Positions 17,038 through 26,144 of a stretch of 32,907 nt of DNA are shown here, piece after piece. The translations under genes were made by a program, and so were the position numbers. Positions within the stretch are counted from its first letter, which is position 1. Each line of letters opens with the position of its first letter. Source of the stretch: an uncultured Alphaproteobacteria bacterium. Its GTDB lineage: Bacteria; Pseudomonadota; Alphaproteobacteria; Caulobacterales; Caulobacteraceae. Below the pieces are notes generated by a model. That model was given only the letters and a program-made list of their open reading frames with translations, did no database searches and had not been told where the DNA came from. Location: assembly GCA_903909375.1 (NCBI GenBank), contig CAIVVM010000014.1, forward strand, positions 1 through 32,907, written 5' to 3'.

Positions 17038-17289
17038 TCAGGAATCGTGAGCCCGCATTGTATGAGCCACGTGGAACCGTCCGGAGTGCGATAGCACGAT
17101 CCAGTCGCCGCAATGCGCCACCACAGGACCCTCCGGTGTATGAACCTGAACAGCCGAGGCTTCGGCCACGGACCTGGCCTCGTCGCCAAGCCAACGCCAA
17201 AGCACCGCCCAGTTCTTGCGGTCGTGCGCGGGCGGCACGCGGAGCGCGGCGCCGTGATCAAACGGGGGGTGCAGACGGGTGACGGACAT
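17038..17289 (-). CDS. Small conserved-looking protein, 83 aa
   Basis: I do not recognise a named family. The protein is soluble and Trp/His-rich: WAVLWRWLGDEARSV, then VHTPEGPVVAHCGDWIVLSH and GRFHVAHTMRA. The CGDWIVL segment resembles a short beta-barrel or PGD-like fold. The ATG is preceded by a cgagg purine stretch four bases away. It ends 7 bases from the convergent transglutaminase stop. Its compositional pattern and clean fit between neighbours argue for a real gene. Function is unknown. Confidence 0.6.
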   Translation of the reverse strand: MSVTRLHPPFDHGAALRVPPAHDRKNWAVLWRWLGDEARSVAEASAVQVHTPEGPVVAHCGDWIVLSHSGRFHVAHTMRAHDS

Positions 17290-17502
17290 GGGCCTCGGGA
17301 ATCGCTACGCAGTTCACGGGGGGAGTTCCGGGGTGTTTCGGTCACCAAGTGCTTAACCGCATAGCTCCAATCGCATACGCTAGCAGTTGATCAGTACTCG
17401 CCTGACGGCTGAAATGGCTTGGCAGTAGCGGGAAAAAGCCTTTAGTCGCAACTTGAACTTGCGGGGTTCTGCGGGGGGCTCCGCGCAAGCCGGGAGAACA
17501 GT

Positions 17503-17943
17503 ATGGCGGAGGTGTCAGCCAAGACGCCCGATCCGATGGACATTGCGTTGGGCGCCGCTGTGCGGATTCGCCGGCGCACGATCGGCATGTCGCAGGAGGC
17601 TCTTGCCGACCAGTGCGGAGTCAGCTTCCAGCAGATCCAGAAGTACGAGAACGGCGCCAACCGGATTTCGTTCTCACGGCTTGTGCAGATCGCACGGGCG
17701 CTGCGCTGCCGTGTGACCGATCTGATGGATGTGTTCGACGGCGCCGATATGGAAACGGCGGAAGACCTTAACCTGCTGAACCGGATGCGCACGCCGGGCG
17801 CGCTGGATCTGTTGTCAGGCTACGAGAAGCTGGCGCCGGATGTGCGGGCCTCTATCCTCAATCTGGTTCGCACCCTGCATGCCCAGCAGGAGGCGACGGC
17901 GGCCACGGTCGTGCCGATCTCCAAGCAAACGGTCGCAGCCTGA
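17503..17943 (+). CDS. XRE/Cro-CI-family transcriptional regulator
   Basis: The 146-aa protein carries a helix-turn-helix at about 20-75 (IRRRTIGMSQEALADQCGVS, then FQQIQKYENGANRIS), typical of the PraR/Phr-like regulators common in alphaproteobacteria. A helical tail of about 60 residues follows (MRTPGALDLLSGYEKLAPDV), presumably for dimerisation. The start is supported by gggaga six bases upstream. The 213 bases before it hold no gene; they carry a lone TTAACC half-site (17353-17358) of doubtful value. It is convergent with tlpA. Target genes are unknown. Confidence 0.85.
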   Translation: MAEVSAKTPDPMDIALGAAVRIRRRTIGMSQEALADQCGVSFQQIQKYENGANRISFSRLVQIARALRCRVTDLMDVFDGADMETAEDLNLLNRMRTPGALDLLSGYEKLAPDVRASILNLVRTLHAQQEATAATVVPISKQTVAA

Positions 17944-17954
17944 TTTCGCTGAAT

Positions 17955-18599
17955 TCAACGTCCCGCCAGCGCCTTGTCGACCAGGGCGCGGGCGTCGGTG
18001 CCTGACCAATCCGCTTCACCGGCCACGCGAGCCTTCTCCATGCCGTCCCGACCGTAGATCACGGTCGTGGGCGCGCCAGCCGCATTGATCTTGAACGGAA
18101 GCTTCATCTCGCGGTCGTGGTAAAACGCCAGTGGCTCATGTCTGGCGATGAACAGCCGTGCCTTGGCGGCGGAAGTTTCTGAATCGATGCTGACCACGAC
18201 AACCTCCACCTCCTTGCCGGCGTAGGCCGCCTTCAGTTTCGCCAGCGTCGGCATCTCGGCGACACAGGGCGCGCACCAGGTGGCCCAGATGTTCATGACC
18301 ACCACCTTGCCCTTGAAGTCGGCGATCCTTACCGCCTTGCCGGCGGAATCGTAGAAGGTGTAGTCGGGCGCCGGTCGCGGTTCAGCGGGTATCTGCACCT
18401 TGGCGATGAACGACTTCTGCAGCGCCGTGGCCGCCGCACCCGGCGTCCCGCTCGGCGCTGTCTTGGTAGATGACTGCGCTATGATGTAGAGAACCCCCGC
18501 GACGCCAACGATGGCAACGCCCCAAAGGGCTCCGGTGAGGACACCGCTCCTGGGCTTCACAACCGGCTCACCACCGGTCGACTTCGGACCTTCGATCAT
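17955..18599 (-). CDS. tlpA: TlpA-family membrane-anchored thioredoxin-like protein
   Basis: With the start at 18599 the protein has 214 aa. A single transmembrane segment spans about 19-41 ([20 protein letters not shown]). A periplasmic TlpA/ResA thioredoxin domain follows, with active site WATWCAPC (C109, C112). Such proteins reduce periplasmic disulfides, often for cytochrome biogenesis or copper-site assembly. The ATG abuts the divergent argH ATG with no base between; a GTG about 40 bases further in is an alternative. The divergent tlpA/argH arrangement is known in alphaproteobacteria. A longer frame to 18767 lies inside argH and is not believed. Confidence 0.85.
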   Translation of the reverse strand: MIEGPKSTGGEPVVKPRSGVLTGALWGVAIVGVAGVLYIIAQSSTKTAPSGTPGAAATALQKSFIAKVQIPAEPRPAPDYTFYDSAGKAVRIADFKGKVVVMNIWATWCAPCVAEMPTLAKLKAAYAGKEVEVVVVSIDSETSAAKARLFIARHEPLAFYHDREMKLPFKINAAGAPTTVIYGRDGMEKARVAGEADWSGTDARALVDKALAGR

Positions 18600-20021
18600 A
18601 TGACTGACTCGTCCTCTGCCCCGCCCGCTCGCCCCGCTCCGGCGGGACAGGCCATGTGGGGGGGCCGTTTCTCGGGAAAACCCGCCGAACTGATGCAGGC
18701 GATCAACGTCTCCATCGGATTCGACAAGCGACTCGCAGACCAGGATCTCGCCGGGTCGAGCGCGCACGCAGCGATGTTGCGCAAGACGGGCGTGATTTCA
18801 AGCGAGGACGAGGCCGCGATCCAGGGCGGGCTAAAGACGATCGCTGCAGAAATCGATGCCGGGACCTTTCCCTTCCGGGAGGAGTTTGAAGATATCCACA
18901 TGAATGTGGAGGCCCGCCTGCGCGAGCTCATCGGCCCGGCGGCGGGACGCCTGCACACGGCGAGGTCCCGCAATGATCAGGTGGCGCTGGATTTCCGGAT
19001 GTGGGTACGCGAGGCCTGCGACAGGACAGGAAGCCAGATCAGGTCCCTTCAGATCGCGCTTCTGGCCAAGGCCGAACTCCACGCCGACGCTGTCATGCCC
19101 GGGTTCACGCACCTGCAACCCGCCCAGCCAGTCACCTTCGGACACCACCTGATGGCCTATGTGGAGATGTTCGGCCGCGACGCCTCACGCTTCGCCGACG
19201 CCAGGGTGCGGATGAACGAGAGCCCGCTGGGCGCCGCCGCGCTGGCTGGATCCCCGTTTCCCATTGACCGGGACATGACGGCGACAGCGCTGGGGTTTGC
19301 CCGGCCGACGGCCAACTCTCTGGACAGCGTCGCCGACAGGGATTTCGCTCTGGAGGCGCTGGCCGCCGCCACCATCTGCGCTACTCACCTCTCCCGACTG
19401 GCGGAGGAAATCGTGATCTGGATGACGCCTCAGTTCGGGTTCATCCGCCTGTCGGACGCTTTCACGACCGGCTCGTCGATCATGCCGCAGAAGAAGAACC
19501 CGGACGCCGCCGAACTAGTGCGCGCCAAGGTCGGACGCCTGTTGGGCAGCTTCACCCAGCTCACTGTGGTGATGAAGGGTCTGCCGCTGACCTATTCCAA
19601 GGACATGCAGGAGGACAAGGTTCCCACCTTCGAAGCCTTCGACGCTTTGGAACTGAGTCTGGCGGCCATGGCCGGAATGATCGCTGATCTGGAACCCGAC
19701 CACGATCGGATGGCCGTTGCGGCGGGCGCTGGCTATTCCACCGCCACCGATCTGGCAGACTGGCTGGTGCGGACGCTGAATATGCCCTTCCGCGACGCCC
19801 ACCATATCACCGGAGCGGCGGTGAAGCGGGCCGAGGCGCTCGGCGTAAGCCTGCCCGACCTGCCGCTGGCCGACCTGCAGACACTGGATGCACGCATCAC
19901 GCCGGCGGTCTACGATGTACTGACGCCGGAGGCCTCCGTCGCCAGCCGGACCAGCTATGGCGGCGCGGCGCCTGTACAGGTGCTGGCCCAGATCAAGCGT
20001 TGGAAGGATACCCTGGCATGA
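18600..20021 (+). CDS. argH: Argininosuccinate lyase
   Basis: The 473-aa enzyme cleaves argininosuccinate to arginine and fumarate, the final step of arginine synthesis. Diagnostic blocks are [10 protein letters not shown] near the start, [27 protein letters not shown] and the superfamily signature [12 protein letters not shown]. The length fits the family. The annotated ATG at 18600 touches the divergent tlpA start; an ATG at 18654 (before WGGRF) is a possible shorter start. The argH stop overlaps the lipoprotein ATG, and lysA follows, giving a conserved argH-lptM-lysA operon. Confidence 0.96.
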   Translation: MTDSSSAPPARPAPAGQAMWGGRFSGKPAELMQAINVSIGFDKRLADQDLAGSSAHAAMLRKTGVISSEDEAAIQGGLKTIAAEIDAGTFPFREEFEDIHMNVEARLRELIGPAAGRLHTARSRNDQVALDFRMWVREACDRTGSQIRSLQIALLAKAELHADAVMPGFTHLQPAQPVTFGHHLMAYVEMFGRDASRFADARVRMNESPLGAAALAGSPFPIDRDMTATALGFARPTANSLDSVADRDFALEALAAATICATHLSRLAEEIVIWMTPQFGFIRLSDAFTTGSSIMPQKKNPDAAELVRAKVGRLLGSFTQLTVVMKGLPLTYSKDMQEDKVPTFEAFDALELSLAAMAGMIADLEPDHDRMAVAAGAGYSTATDLADWLVRTLNMPFRDAHHITGAAVKRAEALGVSLPDLPLADLQTLDARITPAVYDVLTPEASVASRTSYGGAAPVQVLAQIKRWKDTLA

Positions 20022-20233
20022 ACCGCATTCTCGCCCTGACAAGCGCCTTGGTCGTGGCGACAGGCCTCTCGGCCTGCGGCAAGGTCGGTCAACTTGAGCG
20101 GCCCGGTCCGATGTTCGGCAAGGCCTCGGCGGCGCCTGCAGACGTCGATGACGCTCGTCCGCAGGACCCCAGTCGCCCGCTGGAAACAGTGGATCCCCGG
20201 GATCGCTCCGCAGACCCGACCCCTGCGCGCTGA
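20018..20233 (+). CDS. lptM: LptM-type small lipoprotein
   Basis: The start at 20018 is the ATG overlapping the argH stop (ATGA). The 71-aa product begins [16 protein letters not shown] followed by lipobox LSAC, with lipidation expected at that cysteine. Right after it comes [14 protein letters not shown], equivalent to the 'CGQKGPLY.P' region of YifL/LptM, which helps mature the LptD/LptE complex in E. coli. The rest is a short, Asp/Pro-rich, probably disordered tail. A gene of this type between argH and lysA is usual in alphaproteobacteria. The gene shares one base with lysA. Confidence 0.8.
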   Translation: MNRILALTSALVVATGLSACGKVGQLERPGPMFGKASAAPADVDDARPQDPSRPLETVDPRDRSADPTPAR

Positions 20234-21522
20234 TGAATCACTTCGAGGTTCTGGACGGCGAACTCGCGTGCGAGGGCGTGCCCCTGCGGGCCATAGCCGA
20301 GGCGGTGGGCACCCCGGTATATGTCTATTCGTCCGCCACCCTCGAGCGGCACTATACCGTGCTGCGGGACGCGCTGGTCGCGGAGGGCCTAGGCGATCCG
20401 TTGATCGCTTATGCGGTGAAGGCCAACTCGAACCTCGCGGTTCTGCGGACGCTCGGGAACCTGGGCGCGGGGGCCGACACCGTCTCTATCGGCGAGATCA
20501 AGCGCGCGCTTGCCGCCGGTATCCCGCCCGAACGCATTGTCTTTTCCGGCGTCGGCAAGAGCGAGAGCGAGCTCAGGTTCGCGCTTGAGGTGGGGGTCGG
20601 CGAGATCAACGTCGAGTCCGAACCCGAGATGCATCTGGCTTCAAGAGTGGCGCAGTCGTTGGGAAGGCGCGCCACGATCGCCATTCGGGTGAATCCGGAT
20701 GTCTCGGCCGGCGGGCACGCCAAGATCTCCACCGGCAAGGCCGACAACAAGTTCGGCGTTTCGTTCTCAGAAGCCGAAAGGCTCTATGTGCAAGCCGCCA
20801 ACAATGCAGGCCTGAACCCGGTGGGCGTCACCTGTCATATCGGTAGCCAGATCACCGAACTGGCTCCGCTTGAAGAAGCCTTCATCAAGATGCGTGGTCT
20901 GGTCGAGCGTCTCCGTGCCGGCGGCCTGCACGTGGAGCGCCTCGACCTTGGCGGCGGCCTGGGCGTGCCCTACTTCAACATGCCGACACCCGCCTCCCCT
21001 GCTGACTACGCCGCCATGATCGCGCGGACCATGAAGGGGCTGGACATCCAGTTCGCCTTCGAGCCCGGCCGTATGATCGCGGCCAACGCTGGCGTCCTGC
21101 TCGCCACCGTTCAGCACATTCACGAGCGCCCGGAGGGTCGTCGGTTCGCAGTGCTGGACGCCGCGATGAACGATCTGATCCGCCCGGCCATGTACGACGC
21201 CTACCACGACATCCGCCCGGTGAAGGCGCGCGACGCAGCGCCTGTAACCTATGATGTGGTGGGTCCTGTCTGCGAGACTGGCGACACATTCACCCGCGAC
21301 CGCGACCTGCCTCCACTCGAGGCCGGTGATCTGGTGGCCTTCATGAGCGCCGGCGCCTACGGAGCGGTGATGTCCAGCGAGTACAATTCCCGCCTGCTTG
21401 TGCCCGAGGTGCTGGTCAAAGGCGACGAGTTCGCTGTCGTCCGCCCCCGGCCGACCTATGAGGACATGCTGGAGCGCGAACGCCCGGCGCCCTGGCAGGC
21501 TTTACTCAAAACGCGATCTTAA
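20233..21522 (+). CDS. lysA: Diaminopimelate decarboxylase
   Basis: The 429-aa PLP enzyme converts meso-diaminopimelate to lysine. It has the PLP lysine in YAVKANSNL (K63), HIGSQITE, the phosphate-binding GGGLGV, EPGRMIAANAG and the active-site CETGDTF near residue 346. It is an alanine-racemase-fold type III decarboxylase of normal length. It is the last gene of the argH-lptM-lysA operon (TGATG junction); the next gene follows after 42 bases with its own Shine-Dalgarno (gaggga). Confidence 0.96.
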   Translation: MNHFEVLDGELACEGVPLRAIAEAVGTPVYVYSSATLERHYTVLRDALVAEGLGDPLIAYAVKANSNLAVLRTLGNLGAGADTVSIGEIKRALAAGIPPERIVFSGVGKSESELRFALEVGVGEINVESEPEMHLASRVAQSLGRRATIAIRVNPDVSAGGHAKISTGKADNKFGVSFSEAERLYVQAANNAGLNPVGVTCHIGSQITELAPLEEAFIKMRGLVERLRAGGLHVERLDLGGGLGVPYFNMPTPASPADYAAMIARTMKGLDIQFAFEPGRMIAANAGVLLATVQHIHERPEGRRFAVLDAAMNDLIRPAMYDAYHDIRPVKARDAAPVTYDVVGPVCETGDTFTRDRDLPPLEAGDLVAFMSAGAYGAVMSSEYNSRLLVPEVLVKGDEFAVVRPRPTYEDMLERERPAPWQALLKTRS

Positions 21523-21564
21523 CGAACCTGGGGCCACAATCTGCCGCCTAGAGGGAGCAGAGCC

Positions 21565-21996
21565 ATGACCCAGACGTCTGCATTGAGAATTCTGCATATC
21601 GACGACGTGGAGATCAATCTCCTGGTCCTCGACCAGATGCTCACCATGCTGGGCCACTCGCCGGTCGGCGCCGCATGCGGCGCCGCGGCGTTCGAGTTGA
21701 TGGAGAGCTCACGCTTCGATCTGGTGCTCACGGACTTCCACATGCCGGATGTGACGGGCCTGGATTTCCTGAAGAATGTCAAAGCTTTGCGCGAGCCTGC
21801 GCGCTCGACGCCAGTTGTGGTGGTCACTGCCGACGTCATGAGCTTCACCAACGCCGCGCTTCGCGAGATGGGCTTCGCTGGCGCCGTGGCCAAGCCGATC
21901 ACGGCCGACGCAATCCGCAAGGTAATCGCCGCCATTTCCGCCGGAAGCGACCAGTTCGTCGGCGACGGATTTGCTCGGACCGTATCGGCGCGGTGA
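21565..21996 (+). CDS. CheY-like single-domain response regulator
   Basis: The 143-aa protein is one receiver domain, with acidic pair D13/D14 (HIDDVEINL), phosphoacceptor D57 (VLTDFHMPD), T88 (VVVTAD) and K110 (AKPIT). All are intact, so phosphorylation is expected. There is no output domain, so it acts by protein contact. The partner kinase is not in the window. The gene is preceded by gaggga and lies 42 bases after lysA in the same orientation, so it may be read through from that operon. It is convergent with the GNAT gene. Confidence 0.88.
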   Translation: MTQTSALRILHIDDVEINLLVLDQMLTMLGHSPVGAACGAAAFELMESSRFDLVLTDFHMPDVTGLDFLKNVKALREPARSTPVVVVTADVMSFTNAALREMGFAGAVAKPITADAIRKVIAAISAGSDQFVGDGFARTVSAR

Positions 21997-22030
21997 TCGG
22001 CGGAATTCGCACCAAGGCGGGGCGAGGTCG

Positions 22031-22495
22031 TTACAAGTCCAGGTACAGGAACTGGTTGAAAGCGCTGGCCTCATAGTCGCCAAACGCCTCACCATTCACG
22101 AAGCCGCGCCTTCGGTAGAGGGCCAGCGCAGCGTCAAAAGCCGGACCGCTGCCGGTCTCCAGGCTTAGACGCGAATATCCCCGCGAACCCGCAACGGCGA
22201 TGATCTGCTCGAGCACCGCCGCGCCGACACCCTTTCGAAGGTGATCCGGGTGGGTCCGCATGGACTTGATCTCGCCGAAGCCGTCGCCGAGGTCCTTGAG
22301 CGCCCCGATCCCGGCGATGGCTTCGCCAATCCAGGCGCTCCAGACCGTGACCCCCGGAACCTGAAGACCTGACAGATCGAGAGCGAAGACGTGGCCGGCC
22401 GGCGAGTTGGCCTGCATGCCCGAGAGATGCAGCGCCAGTAGATCACGGGTCGGCTGGCGGGAGAGGTCGTCGACGCAAAGGACCAGGTCGGCCAT
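22031..22495 (-). CDS. GNAT-family N-acetyltransferase
   Basis: The start at 22495 (MADLVLCVDDLS) gives 154 aa. The acetyl-CoA-binding motif A is MRTHPDHLRKGVGAAVLEQI, with the R-x-G-x-G/A loop, followed by GYSRLSLETGSGPAFDAALA and ALYRRRGFVN, typical of GNAT enzymes of the YiiD/PA-type. It should acetylate a small molecule or protein amine; the target is unknown. The stop of the upstream phosphoribosyltransferase and this ATG share one base (TGATG), so they form an operon. A longer frame to 22624 lies inside the upstream gene. Confidence 0.85.
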   Translation of the reverse strand: MADLVLCVDDLSRQPTRDLLALHLSGMQANSPAGHVFALDLSGLQVPGVTVWSAWIGEAIAGIGALKDLGDGFGEIKSMRTHPDHLRKGVGAAVLEQIIAVAGSRGYSRLSLETGSGPAFDAALALYRRRGFVNGEAFGDYEASAFNQFLYLDL

Positions 22496-23022
22496 CAATC
22501 CATCGCCCCGATGTATGGCAGGCCCCGCATGCCACCGGAAACATCCATTCCGTAGCCTACCAGGAACCGGCCAGGAGCTTCCCAGCCAACGAAGTCCGGC
22601 TCCCGCGCACGCGGCGTCGGCCACGGCTTGCGGGCAAAGACTGCGGTGAGCACTTCTCGAGCCCCGGAGTCCCGGACCAGGCGTGCGGCTTCAGACAGCG
22701 ACAGCCCGGTGTCGAAAACGTCGTCCACCACCAGCGCCTTGCGCCCGGCAATGGGCCTCTGCAAATCGGCCCGCACCTCACAGCGCCCACTGGATTGGCG
22801 CCCGTCCTTGTAAGAGGCCAGCCAGAGCGCGTCGAAGGCGACCATACGACCTCGCCGCGCCAGCGCCCGGGTCAGGTCCGCCGCGAACCAGATCCCGCCG
22901 GTGAGCAGGCAAACCACCACCGTTTCATTGTCGATTCGCGGTGCAATCTGATCGGCCAAAACCTCAATTCGCGCGGCCACCTCGGCCTCGGAAATCAGGA
23001 CGACGGGTTCAGTGAGACTCAT
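22495..23022 (-). CDS. hpt: Hypoxanthine phosphoribosyltransferase-like enzyme
   Basis: The 175-aa enzyme has the PRPP-binding motif ALVVDDVFDTGLSL at about 95-108. It also has the N-terminal VVCLLTGGIWFAADL loop and the C-terminal FVGWEAPGRFLVGYGMD seen in hypoxanthine/guanine phosphoribosyltransferases. It salvages purine bases to nucleotides. The gene starts 14 bases inside the end of the upstream zinc-ribbon gene and is coupled to the GNAT gene downstream. Another phosphoribosyltransferase specificity (for example xanthine) cannot be excluded. Confidence 0.83.
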   Translation of the reverse strand: MSLTEPVVLISEAEVAARIEVLADQIAPRIDNETVVVCLLTGGIWFAADLTRALARRGRMVAFDALWLASYKDGRQSSGRCEVRADLQRPIAGRKALVVDDVFDTGLSLSEAARLVRDSGAREVLTAVFARKPWPTPRAREPDFVGWEAPGRFLVGYGMDVSGGMRGLPYIGAMD

Positions 23023-23845
23023 GAGGTGTCAAGGCGTCCGGTGAATCGGCAGGAAGGGGTGTGGCTTCGACGGCCACGGGCGCGGGCTGGGAGGCGAGCT
23101 CGGCATGGTGATCAGCGCCGGCGTTTGCCGGCGCCGGATCGAAGGTAATCTCAAGCTCATGGGACCCTTTAGGAGGGTTCGGGAAGGAGACTGCAAAGTA
23201 ACGCCGGGCTCCAGCCGGCACACGGGCGTTAAGCGGCCGCGCCACCATCCCGGCGACGACTACGCCGTCCTTCCCCAGAAGGCTGATACGAATCGGGGGC
23301 GTACCGACGTCGGCTTTGGTGCGGTTATGGATGACCCCGGTTATCTCCAGAACGGCTCGCCCGCCCTGCATCACGGCTTTGGAGGTCACATCTTCTAAGG
23401 ACAGACCCAGGGTATCGACATCCAGTCCCACCGCCTCAAACACCGGGGCGACGACGGGCGCCGCCTCCACCAGCGCCTGACGCATCACGATGGTGGCGCC
23501 CAGCCCCGCAACCAGTACCACAGCGCCGACCAGGCCAGCGATCAGGGCCAGCGCCGGTTTTCGGTCCGGTTTGGCTTTGACCTTGGCCCTGGCCTTAGCC
23601 TTGCCGGCCGGGCCGATGACCTCCAGATCGTCCGTGATTTCGGGTCTGACGGCGCGGGCCTCGTCCGCCTCTGCGTCCGGCGTTGGCTGAAGAGAGGGCG
23701 AGCCGGGCTCAGGTTCCGACGCGCCTTCGGGCATGGCCCTCCAGCGATTGCCGCAGCTCGAACACTTGACCAAGCGTCCCTGCGGCGGGACGCGGTCGTC
23801 GTCCACAAAATAGCTGGTGGCGCAGTCGGGACAGGTCAGTATCAT
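23009..23845 (-). CDS. MJ0042-type zinc-ribbon membrane protein (DUF3426-like)
   Basis: From the ATG at 23845 the product has 278 aa. It begins MILTCPDCATSYFVDDDRVP followed by KCSSCGNRW, a four-cysteine zinc ribbon of the MJ0042 type. An acidic linker and a basic Lys/Ala stretch come next, then one transmembrane helix (ALIAGLVGAVVLVAGLGAT). The extracytoplasmic domain resembles DUF3426, with an immunoglobulin-like pattern (RAVLEITGVIHNRTKADVG). Function is unknown. It is divergent from ftsE with only 57 bases between the starts, which must hold both promoters. Confidence 0.8.
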   Translation of the reverse strand: MILTCPDCATSYFVDDDRVPPQGRLVKCSSCGNRWRAMPEGASEPEPGSPSLQPTPDAEADEARAVRPEITDDLEVIGPAGKAKARAKVKAKPDRKPALALIAGLVGAVVLVAGLGATIVMRQALVEAAPVVAPVFEAVGLDVDTLGLSLEDVTSKAVMQGGRAVLEITGVIHNRTKADVGTPPIRISLLGKDGVVVAGMVARPLNARVPAGARRYFAVSFPNPPKGSHELEITFDPAPANAGADHHAELASQPAPVAVEATPLPADSPDALTPHESH

Positions 23846-23902
23846 GATAAACGAATCGGACGCTCCAGCACCCTCACCCCGAGGTCGCCGATTTCGGCCC
23901 CC

Positions 23903-24628
23903 ATGTCCAGAAACGCCCAAGCCGCCGCCGGGGATTCGTTGTCTGACGAGATTCTCCGCTTCTCTGATGTGTCCATGCGCTACGGGCGTGGTCCTGAAGT
24001 TCTGAGTAACGTCTCACTCAGCCTGCCACGGGGATCCTTCCATTTCATCACCGGCGTCTCTGGCGCGGGAAAGAGCTCGCTCCTGAAGCTGATCTATCTG
24101 GCGGCACGTCCCTCCTCGGGGACATTCCGACTGTTTGGGGACGACGTGGCGACGATGACCGCCCGCGATCTGACCATGGCGCGCCGCAAGATCGGCGTGG
24201 TGTTTCAGGACCTGCTACTGCTGGACCATCTGTCCGCGTTCGACAATACAGCCCTGCCCCTGCGCATCGCCGGCCACAAGGCGGCCGACTACAGGAGCGA
24301 TGTGGCGGAACTCCTGACCTGGGTGGGGCTGGGCAGCCGTATGAATGCCCTGCCGCCAACCCTGGCGGGGGGCGAGAAGCAACGCCTGGCGATCGCGCGC
24401 GCCGTGGTGAACCGGCCGGAAATCCTGCTGGCGGACGAGCCGACCGGCAATGTGGACCACGAGATGGCGCTCAGGATCTACCGGCTGTTCGTCGAGATGA
24501 ACCGGCTGGGAACCACGGTGATCATCGCAACCCACGATCAGGATCTGGTCGCCAGGTCGGGCCGGCCCGTGCTTCACCTTGAGAAGGGCCGGCTGAAGCC
24601 TTTGCCTCCGCAGGGACCGGTGACATGA
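23903..24628 (+). CDS. ftsE: Cell-division ATP-binding protein FtsE
   Basis: The 241-aa ABC ATPase has Walker A GVSGAGKSS, Q-loop VFQDLLLL, Walker B ILLADEPTG and H-loop IIATHDQD. The signature is LAGGEKQRLA instead of the usual LSGGEQQR: the second position is A. It partners FtsX in the divisome and controls peptidoglycan hydrolases. Its stop overlaps the FtsX ATG (ATGA). It begins the row ftsE-ftsX-ydcF-plsC. The start has about 20 extra N-terminal residues compared with E. coli FtsE. Confidence 0.93.
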   Translation: MSRNAQAAAGDSLSDEILRFSDVSMRYGRGPEVLSNVSLSLPRGSFHFITGVSGAGKSSLLKLIYLAARPSSGTFRLFGDDVATMTARDLTMARRKIGVVFQDLLLLDHLSAFDNTALPLRIAGHKAADYRSDVAELLTWVGLGSRMNALPPTLAGGEKQRLAIARAVVNRPEILLADEPTGNVDHEMALRIYRLFVEMNRLGTTVIIATHDQDLVARSGRPVLHLEKGRLKPLPPQGPVT

Positions 24629-25515
24629 GCGAGGCTTTCGACACTGCCCGCTGGCGACCCGCTGCATTCCTGCCGGAAAAGGACGCCCGCGACCCGGCTC
24701 TGATTTTCGTTATTGCCGTGCTTTGTTTTCTGGCCTGTCTCACAGCACTGGGCGCGCTTGCTGGAGACCGCGGCGCACGGGGCTGGACAGGCCAGCTGGT
24801 CGGAGAGGCGACGGTGGTTGTGCGCGCCCGGGGCGGCGAGACCCCTGACGCCGCGGCGGCGCGCGCGGCGGAAGCCCTGGCTGGATTGCCTGGCGTCACC
24901 GAGGTGCGGGCTCTGGAAAAAGAGAAAGCCTACGACCTGATCCGACCCTGGATCGGCGATGTGGCCGACCTGGATGACCTGCCGGTGCCGCGCCTCGTCG
25001 CGGTGACCCTTGATCGCAAAGCTCCGGCAACTGCGGCGTTGCTGGATCAGGCGCTGAAGCGCCAGAAGCTGGATGCAGTGGTCGACGACCACTCCATCTG
25101 GATCAAGGATATCCGGCGCGCCGCAGGCGTTGTGCGCAGTACAGCCATCGCAATTTTTATGCTGATCGCCGCCGCTGCGGCTGCCATCGTCGCCTTCGCC
25201 ACTCGTGCCGGCCTTGCGGCGCGGCGGGACGTTGTCGAGGTGTTGCACCTTACCGGCGCAGAAGATAGCCAGATAGCCAGTCTGTTCGAACTGCGCTTCG
25301 CTCGGATCGCCGCCGTATCCGGGGCGATCGGCGCGGCCTCCGCAGGCGCCCTTGGCGGGGTTTTACGAATGATGGGTGGCGGCGAGGGTCTGACACCCGC
25401 CCTCCCCATCGCCTGGATCGACCTGCTGGCCGTGCTCCCCTGCCCCGTGCTTGCCGCGCTGGTCGCCGCCATCGCCGCGCGCCTGACGGCGCGGAGGCTG
25501 ATAAAAGACCTCTGA
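24625..25515 (+). CDS. ftsX: Cell-division membrane protein FtsX
   Basis: The 296-aa protein fits the FtsX plan. A transmembrane segment lies near 28-50 (FVIAVLCFLACLTALGALAG) and a periplasmic domain at about 55-165. Three further helices follow at 170-285, including IFMLIAAAAAAIVAFATRAG and the last LPCPVLAALVAAIAARL. It forms the transmembrane half of FtsEX. It is coupled on both sides, to ftsE by ATGA and to the YdcF-like gene by TGATG. The permease has the cytoplasmic charged segment LAARRDVVEVLHLTGAEDSQ, the usual coupling region for the ATPase. Confidence 0.92.
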   Translation: MSEAFDTARWRPAAFLPEKDARDPALIFVIAVLCFLACLTALGALAGDRGARGWTGQLVGEATVVVRARGGETPDAAAARAAEALAGLPGVTEVRALEKEKAYDLIRPWIGDVADLDDLPVPRLVAVTLDRKAPATAALLDQALKRQKLDAVVDDHSIWIKDIRRAAGVVRSTAIAIFMLIAAAAAAIVAFATRAGLAARRDVVEVLHLTGAEDSQIASLFELRFARIAAVSGAIGAASAGALGGVLRMMGGGEGLTPALPIAWIDLLAVLPCPVLAALVAAIAARLTARRLIKDL

Positions 25516-26144
25516 TGAAGTCTATCGCCGCCTTCCTGGTCCTGGCGCTGATCTGGTTCTCCGGCCTGCTGGCGTTCGCAGGCAGGGTGCAGGGGTCGAC
25601 GCCCAATCCGGCGCCGGCCAACGCCCAGGGCATCGTGGCCCTGACCGGCGCCAACTCCAACGAACGTCTGGCCGCCGCGATGGGTTTGCTGGAAGATGGC
25701 TATGGGCGACGAGTGCTGGTGTCTGGCGTCGACCCGATCGCCAGCCGGGCCGACATCCGTCGGGTGTCACGGGCTGTGCGAAGGCTCTATGACTGCTGTG
25801 TCGATCTGGGTTTCACGGCGGCCGACACCGTAGGCAACGCACGCGAGACCGCCGCCTGGGCCGGCGCGATGAGATACCGCAAACTGATCATCGTCACCGC
25901 AGACTACCACCTGCCCCGCGCGATGCTGGAACTGAACGCCGTGCTGAGAGGCACCGGTGTGACAGCGCAGACCTATGCCGTCGCCACACCGTCGCTAAAG
26001 GCCCGTGACTGGTGGCGCAATCCTGCCGCGGCGCGGTTGATGGTGATAGAGTATTGCAAGTATCTGGTGATCCTCGCCCGTGAGGCGGTGCTGGGCCTCG
26101 GCCCCAGGGAAACCCCCGCCGCCCAACAAAAGGCCGCCTCGTGA
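25515..26144 (+). CDS. YdcF-family (DUF218) membrane-anchored protein
   Basis: The 209-aa product has an N-terminal transmembrane helix (IAAFLVLALIWFSGLLAFAG) and a DUF218 core: GIVALTGANSNERLAAAMGL, RRVLVSGVDP, GNARETAAWA and IIVTADYHLPRAML. E. coli YdcF binds S-adenosylmethionine, and SanA relatives act on the envelope; the exact role is unknown. It is embedded in the ftsEX operon with one shared base upstream and a GTGA overlap downstream, so a cell-envelope role is likely. A short C-terminal tail is basic/Ala-rich. Confidence 0.87.
   Translation: MKSIAAFLVLALIWFSGLLAFAGRVQGSTPNPAPANAQGIVALTGANSNERLAAAMGLLEDGYGRRVLVSGVDPIASRADIRRVSRAVRRLYDCCVDLGFTAADTVGNARETAAWAGAMRYRKLIIVTADYHLPRAMLELNAVLRGTGVTAQTYAVATPSLKARDWWRNPAAARLMVIEYCKYLVILAREAVLGLGPRETPAAQQKAAS

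Noticed and set aside
17353..17358. Lone TTAACC, a CtrA half-site-like sequence upstream of the XRE gene
   Set aside because: Without the second half-site at the right spacing it is expected by chance.
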